DNA from: Ktedonobacter robiniae
GTDB lineage: Bacteria; Chloroflexota; Ktedonobacteria; Ktedonobacterales; Ktedonobacteraceae
DNA: 64,000 nt
Assembly: GCF_016587375.1 (NCBI RefSeq)
Contig: NZ_BNJG01000005.1
Span: forward strand, 243,008-307,007
Direction of reading: 5' to 3'
The number at the start of each line of letters is the position of its first letter. Position 1 is the first letter of the stretch. Shown here piece after piece: positions 24,783 to 34,591 of the stretch. The notes beneath the pieces were generated by a model. The model was not told where the DNA came from. It made no database searches and saw only the letters and a program-made list of their open reading frames with translations. The position numbers and the translations under genes were made by a program.

Positions 24783-25976
24783 TCATGCGACATCGATCAA
24801 GCCGCGGCCCTCGTCGGCGAGATCGAGCAAGTAGTAGATCAAGGCGGCTTGCTGCTGGAGGCACTCGTCTAATGGATGCCCTCTTCTCTGCTCCCAGGAG
24901 GAGTGCTGGCTCTCATCTGTGATCTGGTGCAGCCAGAAAAGGAGACAGCCATACTTGAGGGCCGTAAAAAGCGCAAAGGCACAGCGCACTACACTGCGAT
25001 CTCCTTGCCACCCGGCGGCAGAGAGGCCCTCAAGATAGCTCTCGAAGATCACTCTATCGAGGGTCCGTGGATCGCAGGGTTCGACTCTAAACAAGCCGAA
25101 GCTGGGAGCCATCAGATCTCCGATATCCGTCGCAATAGTTCCCAGGCCAGGATACGCCCAGTCAATAGCGATCAACCGCTGTTCTTCATCTGCCTCCGGT
25201 ACCGCAAACAGGTTCCCACGCCAGGCATCCAGATGACCGAAGGTTTGTGGGAGCCGCTCAAGCACGTCGAGCATCGCCCCGCGATCCTCCCACAATCGCC
25301 AGAGGCGGTCAGCGATGGGCAGAGGGAAGGCGGAACGCAGGAACGGGTGTTGCCAGGTCGTAGGATCTGGCACAGCTTTCCACATCCAGCTGAAGTGATC
25401 GAGGAGGCCGCGCGGAGAGCTGGTTCTCACCAGCCACGGAAACGCGGGCAGTGGTCGACCAGCCAGATAAGCTCCATTCATCTGCCCAAGACAACGCGCC
25501 GCTTGTGAATACTGTGAGAGTGGCCAGCATGGCCCGTGGGGATCTTTCACGTCTTCCAGCCAGAGCCACACCGACTCGTCATCTTGCTCCGTGACGGCAT
25601 AACAGTGTGGCCCCCGGAGTCCCCCCGGCAAATCATTGAGCAGGCCTGACTGATACACGAGGGCTTCGCGCTTCCAATAGAGGACATGCTCCTGTTCGAG
25701 GCCCCCGGGCGCTTTCCCCGCGGGTGTCCGACACAGCACTTTCAAAATAAGCGACCAATCCATCTCCCGGTCCTGACCTCGCCCGGTTCCCGTCAGACGG
25801 TATACGCCACCAGTCGCAGCACCATTGGTCTCGGAAATCTCCTGAACCTGCCACTGAAGCAGTTCTCCATCCTCAAGGTCAAGGATCTGGCGCATCAGCG
25901 TGGTAATCGTCTGCTGATCAAGAGTCTGGAGGAGTCTTTCACTTGCGGTCTTTTCTCTCATCTTGCCCCCTGTCAT
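24783..25976 (-). CDS. aminoglycoside phosphotransferase-like kinase
   Basis: A 397-residue kinase-fold protein starting MTGGKMREKTASERLLQTLD, chosen because GGAG lies eight bases before this ATG. The phosphotransferase signature is complete: FGHLDAWRGNLFAV (Brenner HxDxxxxN motif) at about 262 and LIAIDWAYPGLGTIATDIGD (metal-binding D) at about 284. An N-lobe segment LILKVLCRTPAGKAPGG holds the likely ATP-binding lysine. Such proteins phosphorylate small hydroxyl substrates; the real substrate is unknown, and resistance should not be assumed. Confidence 0.8.
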   Translation of the reverse strand: MTGGKMREKTASERLLQTLDQQTITTLMRQILDLEDGELLQWQVQEISETNGAATGGVYRLTGTGRGQDREMDWSLILKVLCRTPAGKAPGGLEQEHVLYWKREALVYQSGLLNDLPGGLRGPHCYAVTEQDDESVWLWLEDVKDPHGPCWPLSQYSQAARCLGQMNGAYLAGRPLPAFPWLVRTSSPRGLLDHFSWMWKAVPDPTTWQHPFLRSAFPLPIADRLWRLWEDRGAMLDVLERLPQTFGHLDAWRGNLFAVPEADEEQRLIAIDWAYPGLGTIATDIGDLMAPSFGLFRVEPCDPRTLDRVIFESYLEGLSAAGWQGDRSVVRCAFALFTALKYGCLLFWLHQITDESQHSSWEQRRGHPLDECLQQQAALIYYLLDLADEGRGLIDVA

Positions 25977-26270
25977 AGCTCGTTCTCCACGCGAAAGGCA
26001 GATGCGCATTCCCACGAGAGAAACATTATCACGGCGTTTTCTGAAGATCTTTTGGATTCATCAGACACAAGAGCAAGTATACTTGAGCGGAGGCAACAAC
26101 ACATCGGTCGTTTGGACGATGTGTTGTTATGATATAATAGAAGAGGTGGAATCTTCTCAATACTCCTGGTATTCCTGGTGCTACACAAGGTCGCCTGCAA
26201 AAAATATCTCCTTCTGAACCACCCTTTCCAGCTGGTTGCTTGTATGTCAAAAGCGATCAGGCTTCAGCCT

Positions 26271-27452
26271 TTAGCCGACCGGGATCTTCGGCAGGTGAAT
26301 ATCCTGCATTACGGCCCAGACGATGGTCAGACAACTGGTTTCCGTCGTGAAGGCGTCAATCTGATCGGTGCGCTGTCGCACATTGCTAAAGAAGCTCTCG
26401 ATGGCGTTGGTCGTGCGAATGTAGCGATGCATGACCGGTGGGAACGCATAAAACGTCAGAAGATGCTCTTCGTCTTCACAGAGGCTGCGGATGGCTTCGG
26501 GATAGCGCTTCTGGTATTTGGCTTGAAAGGCTGCCAAATTGAGCAGCGCATCCTCTTTCTTCTCCTGCTTGAAAATCCCGGCCAATTCTGCGCTGACCTC
26601 TTTGCGCTCTCGATGAGGAATAGCGTTCAGCACATTGCGCTGTTTATGCACCACACAGCGTTGCCGGGGAGTCGCGGAAAAAAGGGCAGAGACGGCAGCG
26701 AGGAGTCCCTCATGTCCATCCGTCACAATCAGATCCATCTGTGTGGCACCGCGAGTACGCAGGTCTTGTAAGAGACAACTCCACCCGTCTTTATCCTCCT
26801 CCGCACAGGCTCGCAATGCCAACACCTCCTTGTTCCCTTCCAGGTTCACGCCAAGCGCTGTTAAGATAATGGTCGAGTCGGTTTGAGTGCCATGACGAAC
26901 CGTAAAATGGATGCCATCCAGGTAAAGGATGCGATAGTGATTGAGAAGTGAGCGCTCTCGCCAAGCTTCAAACTGTTCGGTCAGGGTTTGGTTCAAGCGG
27001 CTTACCGCGCTGGCACTGGGCGCAACTCCCATCAGTGTTTGAGCCACCTTCCCGACTTTGTGGGTACTGGTGCCACTGACAAACATCTCCGTCAGTGCTT
27101 CCGCTACCTCGGGCTCGTACCGGCCATACCGCTCAAACACCTACGTATGGAACTGTCCCGCACGATCTCGGGGCACTGAGAGATCCTCAATACGCCCTGT
27201 TTTTGTCACCAAATCTCGTGTGTAGGAGCCATTGCGATACCCTTTTCGCTCAGGGGTGCATTCTCCCCACGCTGCGCCGAGGCACTGCTCAAGCTCCCCG
27301 CGCATGACTTCTTCAATCAAGACCCGCATGGCACTGACTGCCAGGTTCCGTATGTAGTGGCGAAATTCCTGCTCCTCTGGTATCTTGTGGCCCGATGACT
27401 CCACTTTTGCTGCTTCAGAGGTCGATGTCATATGCTTCTTGGGTACAGGCAT
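26271..27452 (-). pseudogene. IS256-family transposase with one in-frame TAG
   Basis: Two abutting frames in the same phase make one 393-codon transposase broken only by TAG at 27138-27140. The first part has MPVPKKHMTSTSEAAKVESS and LEQCLGAAWGECTPERKGYR, NGSYTRDLVTKTGRIEDLSV. The second has the DDE core (ILYLDGIHFTVRHGTQTDS, LIVTDGHEGLLAAVSALF) and the signature FPPVMHRYIRTTNAIESFFS near the C-terminus, followed by VRQRTDQIDAF. Everything else is intact, so this is either a very recent inactivation or a case of read-through. Confidence 0.8.
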
Positions 27453-27519
27453 AGTTTTCTCCTTGTTTTGATGGAAAAATGTAGCAAACTTCTGCTATGC
27501 CTGTATTATCTTCTCAAAT

Positions 27520-30500
27520 CCCCCCTTTAGAAAGCTCTACTGGTACACAACACTCGGGATGGTGTCCAACGATATCCGTCCTGTGTTGGGTGTCGAGGCA
27601 TATCTGACCGAGGATATGAACGTCAAGGCCAAGAAGCGTGGTCAGCGTGACTATACTCACCTGCTCCTGCTGGCGAAGAATAACACTGGCTACCGCAATC
27701 TGATGAAGATGATGACCATCGCCAATACCGAGGGCATGTACGCTAACCACGCCAGGATCGATAAGAACATCTTCTCTCAGTATGCCGAGGGCATCATTGC
27801 TACCTCCTCGTGCCTGGGCGGCGAGGTTCCCCAACTGTTGCTGGAGGGGAAGGAAGACGAGGCCAAGAACATTATTCGCTGGTACCAGGATGTGCTGGGG
27901 CGAGGGAACTACTATCTAGAGATTCAGGAACACCATGGCCACGAGAAGGACGGCACGCCCTCTCCCCAGGATAAGCTGAATAAGATGCTCTATGGCTTGC
28001 ACAACGAGCTGGACGTGCCTATGATCGTCACCAATGACCTGCACTATGTCCAGGATACGGACGCGCACGCGCACGAGGTCCTGCTCTGTGTGCAGACGGG
28101 TAGCACCCTCAGCGACCCCAACCGCTTCGCCTTCGATAGCGATGAATACTTCCTGCGTAGCCCGCAGCAGATGCTCGCTCTCTTCCCAGAGCTACATGAT
28201 GGTCTGCTCAACACGGTGCGCCTGGCGGAGCAGTGCGAGATCGATCCCCTGGCCTACAAGGCGCAACTGCCCAAAGTCGATATTCCCCCCCAGTACAGCA
28301 CGCCCGATGAGTTCCTCTATGCTCAGTGCCTTGAAGGCATTCGCTATCGCTTTGGTGAGCTGACCGAGCCGTTGAAGCGCCAGCTTGACTATGAGTTGAG
28401 CATCATCGTGCAAAAAGGCTTTGTCCCCTACTTCCTGGTCGTGGCGGACTATGTGCGCTGGGCGCGTGAGCAGGGCATTCGCTGCCTGGCCAGAGGTTCG
28501 GCAGCTGGTAGCCTGGTTGCCTTTACACTGGGTATCACCAACGTTGATCCTCTGCGTTACCAGTTGCTCTTCGAGCGCTTCCTCAATCCTGAGCGCGACG
28601 ACATGCCTGATATCGATATGGACTTCCCCGATGACCGACGTGAAGAGGTCATCCGTTACCTGGGCGAGAAGTATGGGCACGAGTGCGTGGCGCAGATGGC
28701 GACCTTCAACAGTATGGCCGCCAAGCAGTCGGTAAAGGACGTGGCGCGCTCGATGGGGCGCCAGGACCTCGGCGATAGAATCTCGCGCCTGATCCCCAAG
28801 GGTTCCAAAGTGACGCTGCAAGGTTCCCTCAACGATGTGCGTGACCTGAACGACCTCTACCAGCGCGATGGTGAGGCCAAAGATCTGCTGGATATGGCGC
28901 TCAAGTTGGAGGGCTCGGTGCGCTCAACGGGCGTGCATGCTGCGGGCGTGCTGGTCGCCAATGAACCGCTGGTCAACTTTGTGCCGCTCCAGAAGCGTGA
29001 GGGTCGTATCTCGACCCAGTACGAGCACGCCCACCTGGAAGAGATCGGCCTGATCAAATATGATATCCTGGGCCTCTCCAACCTGACCATCCTCGATAAT
29101 GCCGTGAAGTTTATTAAAGAGTCACGGGGCGAGGACATCAACCTGGAGAAGTTGCCGCTGGACCCCACCGGCGATCCCGAGCTTGACCACAAACGCCAGA
29201 AGGCCTTTGACCTGTTGACTAAAGGCGAAACTGCTGGCGTGTTTATGATGGAGGGGGAGGATATGACTAGTGTTGGCAAGCAGTTAGCTCCACAATCTAT
29301 TGAAGAAATTATGGCGTTGATCGCGCTCTACCGCCCGGGTCCGATAGAGAGTATCCAAGATTTCCTTGATGCCAAACACGGGCGCAAGAAGGTAATCTAT
29401 CTCGATCCCCGCCTCTCGCAGTGGCTGGAGGAGTCATATGGCATCATTGTCTACCAGGACCAGGTGCTCCTCATCGCTGTCAACCTAGCTGGTTTCTCCT
29501 GGGGCAAGGTCAACATGTTCCGTAAGGCATTGAGTAAGAAGATCATGCACGAGGTAGAGGCCTACAAGAGCGACTTTATCCAGGGGTGTATTACAAATGG
29601 AATGGAGCCGGAGGTCGCTGCGAGGCTCTTTGACCAGATTCAGCCCTTTGGTGGTTATGGCTTCAATAAAGCGCACGCCGCGAGCTACGCAGTCGTAACG
29701 TTCTATACCGCTTACCTCAAGGCTAACTATCCTGCTGAGTTTCTGGCCGCGACCATGACCTCTAAAGCCGCGGATGCCAAGAAGATCGCTAGTGCTATCG
29801 CTGAGTGTAAACGTATGGGGGTTGAGGTGCTGGGTCCCGATGTGAACAAGAGCCGGAAGGGGTTCACGATTGAAAATGGCGGCGTTCGTTTTGGTCTGCT
29901 TGCCATCAAAAATATTGGTGATGCTCCTATTAACGCCATCATTAAGGCGCGCGTTGAGGGAGGCGCTTTCAAATCGCTGGGTGACTTCTGTACTCGCGTC
30001 GATCCCCACGCGGTCGGTAAAGGCGTCATCGAAACGCTGATCAAGGTGGGAGCTATGGACTCGCTCTCGCCTGACGAGAGCGAGCGTCATATTCTGCTTG
30101 CCTCCGTTGAACGCGCGGTCCAGTATGGCAAGAGCGAGCGCTTAGCCAAGGAGCGCGGCTTGGTGAGTCTCTTCGACGATCTTGAGGAAATAGGTAGCTC
30201 GTTTGTGTTCAGTCTCTCAACCAATGTTCAGGAGATTCCTCGTAAGCAATTGCTGGAGTGGGAGAAGGAACTGATGGGTGTCTACCTCGGTGAGCATCCT
30301 TTGGCCTATCTGAGCGATATCTTTGTAGAACGTGGAGTCACGCACGCTACTGACCAGGTGACTGAGGAGTTGGGTAACAAGAAGGTAATTGTGGGGGGCA
30401 TGATTAAAGAGGCGCGGCGTGTCACGACCAAGAAGGGCGATGATATGTGCCTCGTACAGCTTGAGGACATGCATGGCACCCTGAGTATTACCATCTTTCC

Positions 30501-30903
30501 CCGCACCTATGAGCAGACCAGAGATATGTGGCAGGAGGGTGGCATTGTCCTCGTGAAAGGAAAAGTCCAGGCGCAAAGGGGAAAATTGGAATTTCTATGC
30601 GATAGTGCTGAGCTACTCAAAGTGGTCGAGGAGGGTGTGAGCCGCAAACGCTACCAGGTGTGGCTTACGGTGCATTTAAGTGGTGAGGATGCTATCTCTG
30701 TCTCCAACGATATCATGAAGATCCAGGGGTTGCATCGCTGCTTGCGTGAGCTGCCAGGACGCGATTGCTACGAGATTTGTATTTGTAATGGCGAATGGAT
30801 AGTACGTCTGACGCCAGAAAACAATTTTTGCGATTTCCCTGGCGTCTGCGATGAGCTGAAGGTGCTTCTGGGTGAAGATAATATTGTGGTTCAGCTACTT
30901 TAG
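27520..30903 (+). pseudogene. dnaE: DNA polymerase III alpha subunit, 5'-truncated
   Basis: The frame is open from 27520 or earlier; the first in-frame ATG is 27559. Homology begins at LYWYTTLGMVSNDIRPVLGV, about residue 55-60 of normal DnaE, so the first PHP-domain residues with the HxH metal motif are gone. Present are the rest of PHP, the polymerase core with RGSAAGSLVAFTLGIT and DMPDIDMDFPDDRR (catalytic Asp pair), VRSTGVHAAGVLVA, the HhH region and the OB fold (VIVGGMIKEARRVTTKKGDD). The IS256 element lies just upstream and probably cut the gene. With 1114 codons left it may still be translated, but a replicative role is unlikely; presumably another dnaE exists. Confidence 0.85.
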
Positions 30904-31201
30904 TTGGAGTTCGCTCCGATGAATCAGCGTGCGCCTCCAGTAGACACAGAAAGCAGATCAGGCTTTCACGAGATGACTTTGAGGCGCTTTTCCATTTCTG
31001 CCCCTGCTTCAATCTTTCGCCCTGGCTTGAGAAGCCCCAGAGAGAGCCGTCTTATAGTCATGCGTCCCTTTCCTGTGCGCAACGTTCGCTTCCTTTCTGT
31101 TTTTTGCCTCTACGATCGTAGAGAAGGGGGCCTTACACTCGATAGGGGGAAGAGATTCGCCCCCGAGGAACTATTCTGGGAATAGAAGGTCATGAGCGAC
31201 T
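30904..31201. other. intergenic after dnaE
   Basis: No gene recognised. Open frames on both strands lack family features. Confidence 0.35.
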
Positions 31202-31265
31202 TGGTAAATGGCCTACCATGTAAGCAAATTTTGCCCTCAAACATGCATATTTGCCCCAAATGTTT
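31202..31265 (+). repeat. orphan cassette left end interrupted by MITE
   Basis: It starts TGGTAAATGGCCTACC and continues ATGTAAGCAAATTTTGCCCT and CAAACATGCATATTTGCCCC, the same subtype as the right end at 13954-14013. The five bases before it are CGACT. A 124-bp miniature element is inserted in its third repeat. No matching right end was found. Confidence 0.55.
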
Positions 31266-31389
31266 GGCTCATGGCCAGGTTTGGTGAATCATGAGGTTAT
31301 CGGAAGAAAAGCCTCTACTCTCTGCAGCGTAAACTAATGAGTTTTAGTCTCTTTTATTGAAGGGCTTTCACCAAACCTGGCCATGAGCC
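31266..31389 (+). mobile_element. 124-bp miniature inverted-repeat element, copy 1
   Basis: The ends are GGCTCATGGCCAGGTTTGG and its complement CCAAACCTGGCCATGAGCC (23-bp arms with the adjoining TGAA/TTCA). Two more copies of identical length lie in the inverted ends of cassette E4 (34018-34141 and 47532-47655). It has no coding capacity. Confidence 0.8.
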
Positions 31390-31701
31390 GAATGTTAAAC
31401 AACACGGTTATTGATCACCTGAGAAACCGCTCATATAATAATTGGGGAGCAGTGGGAGAGCCCGAGTAACCGCTAGTGGCCTGTGAACAGCAGTGACCTC
31501 CTTCTGGAGACAGCTCCCCGCCCTCCAGAGCTTCAAGGGTCTATGAGGCTTGTTGCACTAGCCCATGGCGACGCGAAAGGCCGTTGCCAGAGCCAGAGTG
31601 CCAATCCAAGATGAGCTGACGCTCGCTCTGGTTGGTCCGGGTTCCCGTTGACTGCCCCTAGTGAAAGGTGGCACCGAGGAGGAGGAGAATGAAGGAAGAG
31701 C
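31390..31701. other. non-coding stretch after the MITE
   Basis: No gene, hairpin or known signal recognised. Confidence 0.3.
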
Positions 31702-32202
31702 ATGACCGAAGAAAGCGAGGTGGAGGATGCAAAAGACTCCAGCAGCTTCCTCCTCCCTGCATACGGTGTGAGTCCACACAGGTTCTTCCTTTATAATGCG
31801 GGCTACTACCAGGAAATTGTCATTAATGAAACCGCCGTGTCTCGGCGTTATATCGGACAGAGCGAGAACTAATCCACCTCTACGAATGAAACGACGCGAC
31901 CGGTAAAAGTCCGGCGGATTCGTAAGAACGTGCTTTTTAAAGAAGTGCCGGCGACGAAGCCGGTTGTGAATCCCCGTGGTTCCTGGCTGGCAAAACATGA
32001 TCCCGAGGAAATCGTTGTTCTGAAAAAGAAGCGTGGGCCTTTTAATATGCATACGAGAAGCGGGGATGTCATCAGGGTCATACCAACGAAGGAAAAGCGT
32101 ATTCCCATGTTGCGAAAGAACGTTCCTGAACAAACCATCATTGAACTCTATGCCGAAGCGAGAGTTCCCGCGGAACGAGATTCAGGCACTCCTGAGGAGT
32201 AA
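31702..32202 (+). pseudogene. hypothetical small gene with an internal stop
   Basis: An ATG at 31702 opens MTEESEVEDAKDSSSFLLPA and runs 56 codons to TAA at 31870-31872. The same phase then continues as TNETTRPVKVRRIRKNVLFK, VVNPRGSWLAKHDPEEIVVL and on to AERDSGTPEE with a stop at 32202; a GTG at 31930 could restart it. The codon phase and basic, strand-rich sequence suggest one former ~166-residue protein. No family was recognised. The opposite-strand frame over this region is a shadow. Confidence 0.4.
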
Positions 32203-32381
32203 AACGCCTTTCGCTCCTTCATTTTTATGGTCCTTGGTTGTAATTTGGGCAATTGACAATGGAACTATTAAAGACATACAATTTTGTATAATGTGCTAGT
32301 GACGCGGCAAATCGGAGAGGAAGAGACGGAGGTAAACGGTTTACCGGAGGCGGTACACCGTCGCAAACCGAGGAGGTTGAA

Positions 32382-33215
32382 ATGGCCACGCCTGATTTTG
32401 ACAGTATCCGGCAAGAAAATGTTCATAATGAACCTTACTGGTCGGCAAGAGACTTGGCCCCATTGTTGGGATACAAAAAATGGCAGCGGTTTGAGGATGC
32501 GATCAAGCGGGCAATGGACTCGTGTCGCACCAATGGGAATGCCGTTGAACGGCACTTTACTCCCGCAGAGAAACCTACTGTCGGAGGACATGGAGCCGTC
32601 CAAAACGCGAAAGACTGGCTTTTGAGCAAGTATGGGTGCTGGCTCATTGCGATGAATGGAGATGTCAGGAAACCGGAAATTGCCGCCGCTCAGGCATACT
32701 TTCTTGTCTCCACCGCCGAAAATGAGATGCACAAGCAGAGGATACACCAGGAACAACGCCTTACGCTGCGCGAGAAGGTCTCGGAAGGAAATAAATCGCT
32801 TTTCGAGGCTGCGGGACTCTCTGGTGTGCAGTCACCCAATTTTGGGATCTTTGAAGATGCAGGAATCCTCGGCCAGTATACGCTGACGACAGCCGAGCTG
32901 GAAGAAAAGAGACAGATACCCTCAGGGGAATTGTATAATACTATGCCACCTCATGAATTGGCGGGTAACCTCCTACGCATTACGCAAACAGATTACAATT
33001 TACGCACGAAAGCGATCCGAGATGAAGAGGAAGCGATTGCCGAACATTATTCCAATGGCAAGCAGGTTCGCGCTGCAATGATTGCTATGTCGGGAGAAAA
33101 ACCAGAGGATATTCCTCCCGCTCCCTCTATCAAAAAACTGGTCGAAGAGCGTCGAAAGAAAACAAAAAAGCGCATTCAAAGCAGGCCAGAAGATAATCAG
33201 GGGACGCTTTTCTAA
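32382..33215 (+). CDS. dinD: DNA damage-inducible protein D-like (BRO-N domain)
   Basis: A 277-residue protein with GAGGAGG before the ATG. The N-terminal BRO/Bro-N domain shows YWSARDLAPLLGYKKWQRFE and AKDWLLSKYGCWLIAMNGDV with RKPEIAAAQAYFLVSTAENE, as in DinD. The C-terminal half carries the DinD-specific LRDEE/KQVRAAMIAMSGEKPEDIPP-type segment, with PAPSIKKLVEERRKK close to the end. In E. coli DinD is SOS-induced and antagonises RecA filaments. A TATAAT at 32287 could be its -10 box; no LexA-type operator was recognised. Confidence 0.85.
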   Translation: MATPDFDSIRQENVHNEPYWSARDLAPLLGYKKWQRFEDAIKRAMDSCRTNGNAVERHFTPAEKPTVGGHGAVQNAKDWLLSKYGCWLIAMNGDVRKPEIAAAQAYFLVSTAENEMHKQRIHQEQRLTLREKVSEGNKSLFEAAGLSGVQSPNFGIFEDAGILGQYTLTTAELEEKRQIPSGELYNTMPPHELAGNLLRITQTDYNLRTKAIRDEEEAIAEHYSNGKQVRAAMIAMSGEKPEDIPPAPSIKKLVEERRKKTKKRIQSRPEDNQGTLF

Positions 33216-33453
33216 CGCCTAGATTGGTGTTTTCCCTGGATGCATAGGATTCGACCATTTTTTCAAGACGTGCAAGTATGTACGTCAGTGCACCAACTGC
33301 GCAATCAACCGGGGCTTGGCTCTTTAGAGAAACAATGAGCAGCCGACTGTTCCAGTGAATATGGCGACTTATCTACCTTGAAGGGGCTCTAATAGAACGA
33401 GACGTTATCGATCCGCATATAGGCTCCTTCGCTTTGCTGTTCTCACGCTATTT
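33216..33453. other. intergenic between dinD and the amylase fragment
   Basis: No feature recognised. Confidence 0.3.
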
Positions 33454-33998
33454 TCATCCGTTGTTTCTTTCCAGAATTTGAATTTCCATGGGTTGGAGAT
33501 CTACTCCTATGCAGTGAACCGGGCCAGAGCTAACTGCGCCGTTAAATTCTGTCACCTGAACCGTGTTGACCGCTTTTCGTGCAACCGGTTGGGGGACAAT
33601 CGGATTTCTTTTGTTACTGAATAGGACCTGGTACGCTGATCCCTCTGGGTTCAGAGACATATCAACGATCACTTGCCCGCGCCAATTCCCGTTGGGCGGT
33701 GGGTTGGTATTGGCATTGGCCACAATGAGGATCTCCTGGTCGTTCAAAATGCGTGAGTAAGCCACAACACCCGGAGCGTAGGTCGAAACCTGAAAATGCG
33801 TCCCGTCACCAGCTATGGGCCGCATGTATTGTCGCCCGTAGCGTAAGGCTGGCTTCGTCTTGCGATGATCGGCCAATTGCTGAATCACCTGGTACAACGG
33901 AGCACCTCGATTGAAGGCATCTTGTTTCCCCCAGAGAGCTTCCCGCACCGCTTCGCATCTGTCCCCATGTCCAGAAAGCCCCTGGTTCGGTGCCGTAG
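33454..33998 (-). pseudogene. alpha-amylase family gene, C-terminal part
   Basis: It encodes TEQGLSGHGD-like sequence (one-base insertion near the break), EAVREALWGKQDAFNRGAPL, YQVIQQLADHRKTKPALRYG and the C-terminal beta domain with SRILNDQEILIVANANTNPP. These are GH13 alpha-amylase family features. The upstream part of the same gene lies at 47676-48072 on the same strand; cassette E4 separates them. The target duplication CGTAG (33994-33998) marks the break. Confidence 0.8.
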
Positions 33999-34017
33999 TG
34001 GAAATGCCCTGAAAAGT

Positions 34018-34141
34018 GGCTCATGGCCAACTTTGGTGAAAGCCCTTCAATAAAAGAGACTAAAACTCATTAGTTTACGCTGCAGAGAGCAGAGGCCTTT
34101 CTTCCGATAACCTCATGATTCACCAAACCTGGCCATGAGCC
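34018..34141 (-). mobile_element. 124-bp MITE, copy 2 (left arm of E4)
   Basis: Same element as 31266-31389. Flanked by the 7-bp repeat GAAAAGT on both sides, so it inserted into the first iteron of the E4 end. Confidence 0.8.
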
Positions 34142-34591
34142 GAAAAGTGAGCACTTTTTGACCTCAAGGGTGAGCACTTGCCCCGAAACGTGAGCAGCTC
34201 AACCATTGACGAGCGGAAAAACCGCTCCAGATGCGGATGGTTGTGTGCAGAAGTTGTAAATTCATCGAGAACTCCCACAGAGCAAGAGGACGAGGCGCAT
34301 TTCCCAAGGTTCTCTGTCGGGCAGTGCGGCTGCGACGCATGATGTCTTCGGGCGGTCAGCATGCCGCTCGGTGGAAAAAATGGTATGGGCCGTAGAGAGA
34401 TGTTGAGTCTATTTTTACAAGTTCCCCTGAGGTCTCAACGTCTCATTGATGTGCATAAGCCGATAGTCCTATGAAGAGGACGAACGATTTCACCGATATC
34501 TAATCGTACAGCTTGCTTGTTGCTCGAATATATCAGATTATTTCACTAGACTTCTTGAGGTGAGAGCAGGTACGCATCTTCGCCACCAGGG

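Noticed and set aside
24876..25508. 210-residue plus-strand frame over the phosphotransferase
   Set aside because: Shadow of a well-supported minus-strand kinase.
14013..31202. A large element between the two same-subtype ends
   Set aside because: The ends point outward, so they cannot be the two ends of one insertion as arranged.
31558..32133. 191-residue minus-strand frame
   Set aside because: It mirrors the plus-strand small gene and has no family features.
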